Assembly: GCA_903970575.1 (NCBI GenBank)
Contig: CAJCJC010000191.1
Coordinates: 1-10,480 of the forward strand
DNA: 10,480 nucleotides
Direction: 5' to 3'
Source: Alphaproteobacteria bacterium
GTDB taxonomy: Bacteria > Pseudomonadota > Alphaproteobacteria > BOG-932 > Roseiterribacteraceae
A model generated the notes under the pieces. It was not told the DNA's origin. It searched no databases and was given only the letters and a program-made list of their open reading frames with translations. The translations under genes were made by a program, and so were the position numbers. This document shows, one piece after another, positions 7,406-10,480 of the stretch (its first letter is position 1; each line of letters starts with the position of its first letter).

Positions 7406-7704
7406 GAGATCGCCTCCGCGGGACGCTTCATTCGATTCACCTTGATCAAATCGGCGTGTCTCATTGCCTTTGACATATCGTAATCGAGTTGAAGGCCCGC
7501 CCAGATTTCCGGCGCCCCGCCGAACGCCTTGGCGAGCCGGATCGCCATTTCCGGGGAAACGCCGCGCCGTTCGTTGATCAGTTCTGAGAGCGCGTTGCGT
7601 GAAACGCCAAGCGCCTTGGCGGCGTCCGTGACGCTGAGACCGAGGGGTTCAAGGCATTCCTGTCGTACGATGCGCCCAGGATGAGGTGGGGTCTTTATAG
7701 GCAT
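7402..7704 (-). CDS. higA: HigA-type XRE-family antitoxin/regulator without a HigB partner
   Basis: This 100-residue cytoplasmic DNA-binding protein matches the HigA (VapI) group. It opens with H-P-G-R-I-V-R-Q-E-C-L-E-P-L-G-L-S (8-24), typical of HigA, followed by a helix-turn-helix (about 25-50: V-T-D-A-A-K-A-L-G-V-S-R-N-A-L-S-E-L-I-N). It ends with the conserved P-E-M-A-I-R-L-A-K-A-F-G-G-A-P-E-I-W segment (51-68). HigA normally neutralises the HigB ribosome-dependent RNase and represses its own operon, with higB just upstream. Here the 140 bases upstream contain no higB, only an operator-like inverted repeat and a palindromic repeat. Downstream it overlaps a secreted protein gene by GTGA. 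It may therefore be an orphan antitoxin or a plain repressor. The ATG has a weak GGA site 6 bases upstream. Confidence 0.88.
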   Translation of the reverse strand: MPIKTPPHPGRIVRQECLEPLGLSVTDAAKALGVSRNALSELINERRGVSPEMAIRLAKAFGGAPEIWAGLQLDYDMSKAMRHADLIKVNRMKRPAEAIS

Positions 7705-7718
7705 GTTCGTTCCGTCAC

Positions 7719-7731
7719 TGATAATCTATCA
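7719..7731. promoter_or_regulatory. inverted repeat, likely autoregulatory operator of the HigA-like gene
   Basis: TGATA-ATC-TATCA is a perfect inverted repeat with 5-base arms and a 3-base centre, starting 14 bases upstream of the HigA-like ATG. HigA proteins repress their own promoters through short A/T-containing palindromes of this kind, so autoregulation is the likely use. A TTGACT hexamer (minus strand, 7732-7737) abuts it, but I could not place a matching -10 box. Confidence 0.5.
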
Positions 7732-7767
7732 AGTCAACGTCTATGGCGTTTGACAGCCCAAGACTAG

Positions 7768-7841
7768 GTAGGATGGGTAGAGCGGAGCGAAACCCATCGG
7801 CCGGCGCAAGGATGGGTTTCACTGCGTTCAACTCATCCTAC
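7768..7841. repeat. palindromic intergenic repeat (GTAGGATGGGT-type)
   Basis: Two 31-base arms (7768-7798 and 7811-7841) are inverted copies matching at 26 of 31 positions by hand count, separated by a 12-base loop. The outer ends read GTAGGATG and CATCCTAC, and the inner ends GAAACCCATC and GATGGGTTTC. Within the left arm GATGGGT and ACCCATC form a nested hairpin. As I recall, intergenic sequences with the GTAGGATGGGT...AACCCATC pattern recur in many proteobacterial genomes, so this is probably a dispersed REP/MITE-like element. It ends 3 bases beyond the transporter stop codon and may form a transcript-end structure isolating that operon from the HigA-like gene. No transposase is nearby. 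Confidence 0.8.
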
Positions 7842-7844
7842 GCG

Positions 7845-9125
7845 TCAAATCCGCGCTCTCATCCGCGCGCGCTGCGGCTTCAGGACCGCGAGGGCCATGA
7901 TGGCGGCGCCGATATTCAACGCCGCCGCCACCCAGAACACGGCGTTCCAGCCGCCTCGGGCGGCCAGGATCGACGTCAGCGGGACTAGAAGCGCGGCCGT
8001 ACCTTTGGCCGTATAGAGCAGGCCTGCATTGGAGGCGGCATGGCGCGGGCCGAAGCTGTCGCCGCAGGTCGCGGGGAACAGGCTGTAAATCTCTCCCCAG
8101 GCGAAAAACACGAGCCCGGTCAAGATAACGAACGCGACCGGATCGCGCCCGAACTGGCTCAGCAGGATTATGCCCACGCCCTCAAGGCCGAAGGCCACGA
8201 ACATGGTGGTCTCGCGCCCGATCTTGTCCGATATCCAGCCGAAGAACGGCCGCGTCACGCCGTTCAGGAAGCGGTCTATCGACAGCGCGAAGGTCAGCGC
8301 CGGCAATGTCAAACCCGCCAGGCTGACCGGTATGTCGGCGATATGGAAATCGCTCGCGATGGGCCCCAGTTGCGCCGTCGCCATCAAGCCGCCGGAGGCC
8401 ATCATGACGAACATGAGATACAGCACCCAGAAAACCGGCGTGGCCACCATCCGCCAAGGAGTATAGTCCAACGTGCCGCCCAGGCTTTGAACCGCTGGCG
8501 TTTGCGTCACCGGCTCTGCGCCGCTCGCGCGTTTGGGCGGGCTACGTAACAGCCATCCCAGCAGGAACACCAGCAGGCCTTGCCCGATGCCGAAATCGAG
8601 GAACGCGGTCTCATACCCGCGCGACCGGATCATCGCGGCGATGGGGATGATCGAAAGGCTCGATCCCGCGCCAAATCCCATGGCGGTCAGCCCCGTCGCA
8701 AGACCCCTTCGGTCGGGAAACCACTTGAGTGCGTTGCCGACACACGCGGCATAGACCCCGCCCGCCCCAATTCCACCGATGGCGGCGGCGATATAGAGAA
8801 TGGGGAGCGTGTCCGCGTAGGCGTTCATCGCCCAGGATGCGCCGATCAGAATACCGCCCACGACGATGATGAAGCGCGGTCCAAAGCGGTCGACCACGTA
8901 GCCTTCCAGCGGCGTCAACCACGTTTCGGCGACCACGAAGATGGTAAAGGCGACCTGGATTTCAGCCCGCCCCCAATGGAGCTTATCGTGGATCGGCCCG
9001 ACGAACAGCGTCCAACCATATTGCAGATTGGCGATCATCGACATGCACAGAATGCCAACCACCAACTGGCCCCATCGCGCCGCCGACGCAGGAGGATTTT
9101 CTGAAAATCCCAATGTCAGCGCCAT
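7845..9125 (-). CDS. MFS transporter, oxalate:formate antiporter (OFA/OxlT-like) family
   Basis: A 426-residue inner-membrane carrier with about twelve hydrophobic segments and a central loop near 195-225. Similarity to Oxalobacter OxlT runs throughout: N-L-Q-Y-G-W-T-L-F (33-41), W-F-P-D-R-R-G-L-A-T-G (135-145), N-G-V-T-R-P-F-F-G-W-I-S-D-K-I-G-R (288-304), F-F-A-W-G-E-I-Y-S-L-F-P (340-351) and T-A-K-G-T-A (372-377). The two charged residues that bind oxalate in OxlT, Arg272 and Lys355, are kept as R292 and K374, and aromatic positions around them are kept too. The family is broad and many members carry other mono- or dicarboxylates. I chose the ATG at 9125 because GGGAGG (9130-9135) ends 4 bases before it; an ATG at 9137 has no ribosome site. 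It follows the PanE-like gene by 60 bases. Confidence 0.9.
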   Translation of the reverse strand: MALTLGFSENPPASAARWGQLVVGILCMSMIANLQYGWTLFVGPIHDKLHWGRAEIQVAFTIFVVAETWLTPLEGYVVDRFGPRFIIVVGGILIGASWAMNAYADTLPILYIAAAIGGIGAGGVYAACVGNALKWFPDRRGLATGLTAMGFGAGSSLSIIPIAAMIRSRGYETAFLDFGIGQGLLVFLLGWLLRSPPKRASGAEPVTQTPAVQSLGGTLDYTPWRMVATPVFWVLYLMFVMMASGGLMATAQLGPIASDFHIADIPVSLAGLTLPALTFALSIDRFLNGVTRPFFGWISDKIGRETTMFVAFGLEGVGIILLSQFGRDPVAFVILTGLVFFAWGEIYSLFPATCGDSFGPRHAASNAGLLYTAKGTAALLVPLTSILAARGGWNAVFWVAAALNIGAAIMALAVLKPQRARMRARI

Positions 9126-9193
9126 TTTTCCTCCCATAACGATTTTTTGGTCTCATTATTTTCGTAATCTATATTTTCGATAAGATCATACAA
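9126..9193 (-). promoter_or_regulatory. A/T-rich spacer with direct repeat and possible internal promoter
   Basis: The spacer between the PanE-like and transporter genes is strongly A/T-rich against its surroundings. On the minus strand TTGTAT (9188-9193) and TAGATT (9166-9171) are 16 bases apart and could form a weak promoter giving extra transporter transcript. An 8-base direct repeat, CGAAAATA on the minus strand, occurs at 9172-9179 and 9157-9164, 15 bases apart, which might be a regulator site. The GGGAGG ribosome site of the transporter closes the region. Confidence 0.25.
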
Positions 9194-10193
9194 TCATCTG
9201 AAGTTCCAATCGTCCCTTTGAATCGGATAGCGTTTTCGCCAGCAGGCTCGTCACCGCGTAAATGGCGTCGACATGCGGCGTCGGGGTCTCTGTCAGGCGC
9301 GCCATTTCGACGACGGAACCGACCAGGGCGGCGAGTTCCAGAGGACGGCCGGCCTCCACATCCTGTAGCATCGACGTTTTGTGGGCTCCCACCGCTTCGG
9401 CCCCGGCGATGCGCTTGTTGATCGAGATGCGGATGCGCACGCCCAGCTTTTCCGCCACGGCGCGGACTTCTTCCATCATCGCCGCGGCCAGGGCGCGCGT
9501 TGGCTCAAAGCCGCAGATTCCAGCCAGCGTGGCGTGGCTGAGCGCGCTGACCGGGTTGAACACCACGTTGCCCCAAAGCTTCAGCCAGATTTCGGCGCGA
9601 AGATCGACTGAAATCGGGGCTTTGAAGCCGGCGCGGGTTAGCGCCTCGGACAGGGCCAGTATTCTGTCCGACTTGCTCCCGTCCGGTTCGCCCAGGGTAA
9701 AACGGTTACCCTCGATGATCTTGACCACGCCGGGAGCGATCAGTTCGGACGCCGGATAGACAACCGTCCCGATGATCCGCTCGTTTTCGATATTGGCGGC
9801 GATCTCGCCGGTTGGATCGGCGGCGTGAATGGGCCGGCCGTCGAGCGGACCGCCCAGCTTGTAGCAATACCACCACGGTATGCCGTTCTGCAGCGTGACC
9901 ACCGCGGTGTCGGGACCGAACAGGCGCGGCAAGTCCTTGGCGATCGCCGTTACTTGATGCGCCTTCACCGCCAGCAGAACGGCGTCCTGCGGTCCGCACG
10001 CATCCATGCTGGCGGCCTTGACGCCTTTGGCGACATGCTCGCTCCCATCTTCCTCGATCAGCTTGAACCCATCGCGCCCGATCGTCTCGAGATTGGCGCC
10101 GCGCGCCACGAAGGTGACGTCCTCTCCGGCCAGAGAAAGGCGGGCGCCCAAATATCCGCCGATGGAACCGGCGCCGACCACAGCAAGCTTCAT
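9186..10193 (-). CDS. 2-dehydropantoate 2-reductase (ApbA/PanE)-like oxidoreductase
   Basis: A 335-residue NADPH-dependent enzyme of the ketopantoate reductase family. The true start is the ATG at 10193: GAGGA lies 4 bases before it and M-K-L-A-V-V-G-A-G-S-I-G-G begins the Rossmann fold at once. A longer frame to 10415 only runs antisense-like through the upstream gene. Dinucleotide motif G-A-G-S-I-G is at 7-12. Family residues are in place: K77 (K-A-H), N103 (L-Q-N-G), catalytic K205 and N209 in K-L-W-G-N, and S274/D278/E286 in T-S-M-L-Q-D...E. The stretch N-G-I-P-W-W-Y after N103 differs from classical PanE (pantothenate synthesis) and is typical of paralogues placed in catabolic operons. 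A keto-acid reductase or hydroxy-acid dehydrogenase of unknown substrate is therefore more likely than vitamin synthesis. It starts 11 bases after the hydrolase stop. Confidence 0.9.
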   Translation of the reverse strand: MKLAVVGAGSIGGYLGARLSLAGEDVTFVARGANLETIGRDGFKLIEEDGSEHVAKGVKAASMDACGPQDAVLLAVKAHQVTAIAKDLPRLFGPDTAVVTLQNGIPWWYCYKLGGPLDGRPIHAADPTGEIAANIENERIIGTVVYPASELIAPGVVKIIEGNRFTLGEPDGSKSDRILALSEALTRAGFKAPISVDLRAEIWLKLWGNVVFNPVSALSHATLAGICGFEPTRALAAAMMEEVRAVAEKLGVRIRISINKRIAGAEAVGAHKTSMLQDVEAGRPLELAALVGSVVEMARLTETPTPHVDAIYAVTSLLAKTLSDSKGRLELQMIV

Positions 10194-10204
10194 TATGTCC
10201 TCAC

Positions 10205-10480
10205 TCAGCCTGAAACGAAGGCAAAACGGAACGCGTCGCCCGCGCGTTCGATCCTGCCGGCCGCTGGCGGCAGGAAATGCGCCGGAAATATCAGCGTCGG
10301 CGTATCCGCGAACCGCTCCAGCAGGCGTCGCCGTTGGCCCGCGGACCAGACAGGGTCGACGCAATATCCAGTATGCCACTCGGGATGGAGCAGTTGGATC
10401 GGATGATGGAAACAATCGCCGGTCATCACGCCTTCGGCTCGATCGCCGGCGACGTGGACGATCTGATGTCCGGGGGAATG
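10205..10480 (-). CDS. MBL-fold metallohydrolase, C-terminal part (gene runs off the right edge)
   Basis: Only the last 91 codons are present; the start lies beyond the window. Read through to the edge, the frame begins H-S-P-G-H, the third metal-binding motif of metallo-beta-lactamase-fold hydrolases. It continues to V-M-T-G-D-C-F-H-H-P-I-Q, which supplies the bridging Asp, and ends with I-F-P-A-H-F, which supplies the last metal His. The spacing and the H-H-P-I-Q and G-D-A-F-R-F segments resemble the lactonase/esterase-like branch rather than true beta-lactamases. A GTG at 10427-10429 is not the start, because the motif upstream of it is intact. As first known gene of the block, it probably hydrolyses an ester, lactone or thioester feeding the PanE-like enzyme; the substrate cannot be told from this fragment. 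Confidence 0.85.
   Translation of the reverse strand, partial: HSPGHQIVHVAGDRAEGVMTGDCFHHPIQLLHPEWHTGYCVDPVWSAGQRRRLLERFADTPTLIFPAHFLPPAAGRIERAGDAFRFAFVSG

Noticed and set aside
7705..7844. Search for a HigB toxin gene upstream of the HigA-like gene
   Set aside because: Only 140 bases are available and they are filled by the operator candidate and the palindromic repeat; no frame resembles HigB on either strand.
7743..7988. A short plus-strand frame running through the palindromic repeat
   Set aside because: It reads across the repeat into the antisense of the transporter and has no ribosome site or recognisable content.
10194..10415. N-terminal extension of the PanE-like frame by 74 codons
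   Set aside because: It overlaps the MBL hydrolase gene in another frame, has no ribosome site, and the Rossmann fold starts immediately after the ATG at 10193, which has GAGGA before it.
1..10480. CRISPR array, tRNA/rRNA, insertion sequence or phage genes
   Set aside because: No regularly spaced repeats, cloverleaf or rRNA-like stretches, or transposase/integrase motifs were seen; the only sizeable repeat is the single palindrome at 7768-7841.

Overview
The window looks like chromosomal DNA of a GC-rich proteobacterium, most likely an alphaproteobacterium. That is an inference from base composition, codon use and gene families; there is no rRNA or marker gene to settle it. Every gene I can support lies on the minus strand, so transcription runs from the right edge to the left edge. 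No intergenic stretch exceeds about 145 bases, and I see no tRNA, rRNA, CRISPR array, transposase or phage gene.

From right to left: (1) 10480-7845 is an operon-like block. It holds the 3' part of a metallo-beta-lactamase-fold hydrolase, a 2-dehydropantoate 2-reductase-like enzyme and an MFS transporter of the oxalate:formate antiporter (OFA) family. (2) 7841-6935 is an accessory-looking patch. It holds a 74-bp imperfect palindromic repeat, an orphan HigA-type antitoxin/regulator with its own inverted-repeat operator candidate, and a small secreted four-cysteine protein. The secreted protein's GTG start overlaps the HigA stop codon. (3) 6815-3211 is a catabolic block: an acyl-CoA synthetase resembling oxalyl-CoA synthetases (Pcs60/AAE3), a MarR regulator 10 bases downstream of it, and an HpaB-family flavin-dependent monooxygenase. 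(4) 3066-41 is a translationally coupled pair. The first gene encodes a DUF1587/1595/1592/1588/1585-type lipoprotein with a CxxCH haem motif, and the second encodes a Tat-exported DUF1552 (HxxSHH) protein. Another gene may begin at 23 and run off the left edge.

Blocks 1 and 3 together read as a degradative route: import (MFS), ester or lactone hydrolysis (MBL), keto/hydroxy-acid redox (PanE-like), CoA activation (ligase) and hydroxylation (HpaB-like), under MarR control. The substrate is unknown. Two independent hints point towards a small dicarboxylate such as oxalate: the transporter keeps the two charged residues of OxlT, and the ligase carries the TEAxH signature of oxalyl-CoA synthetases. 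The HpaB-like enzyme instead points to an aromatic. That enzyme appears to have its two active-site Tyr/His positions exchanged, so its substrate may not be the family's usual phenol. Block 4 is an exported pair of unknown function, widespread in planctomycetes and some proteobacteria.
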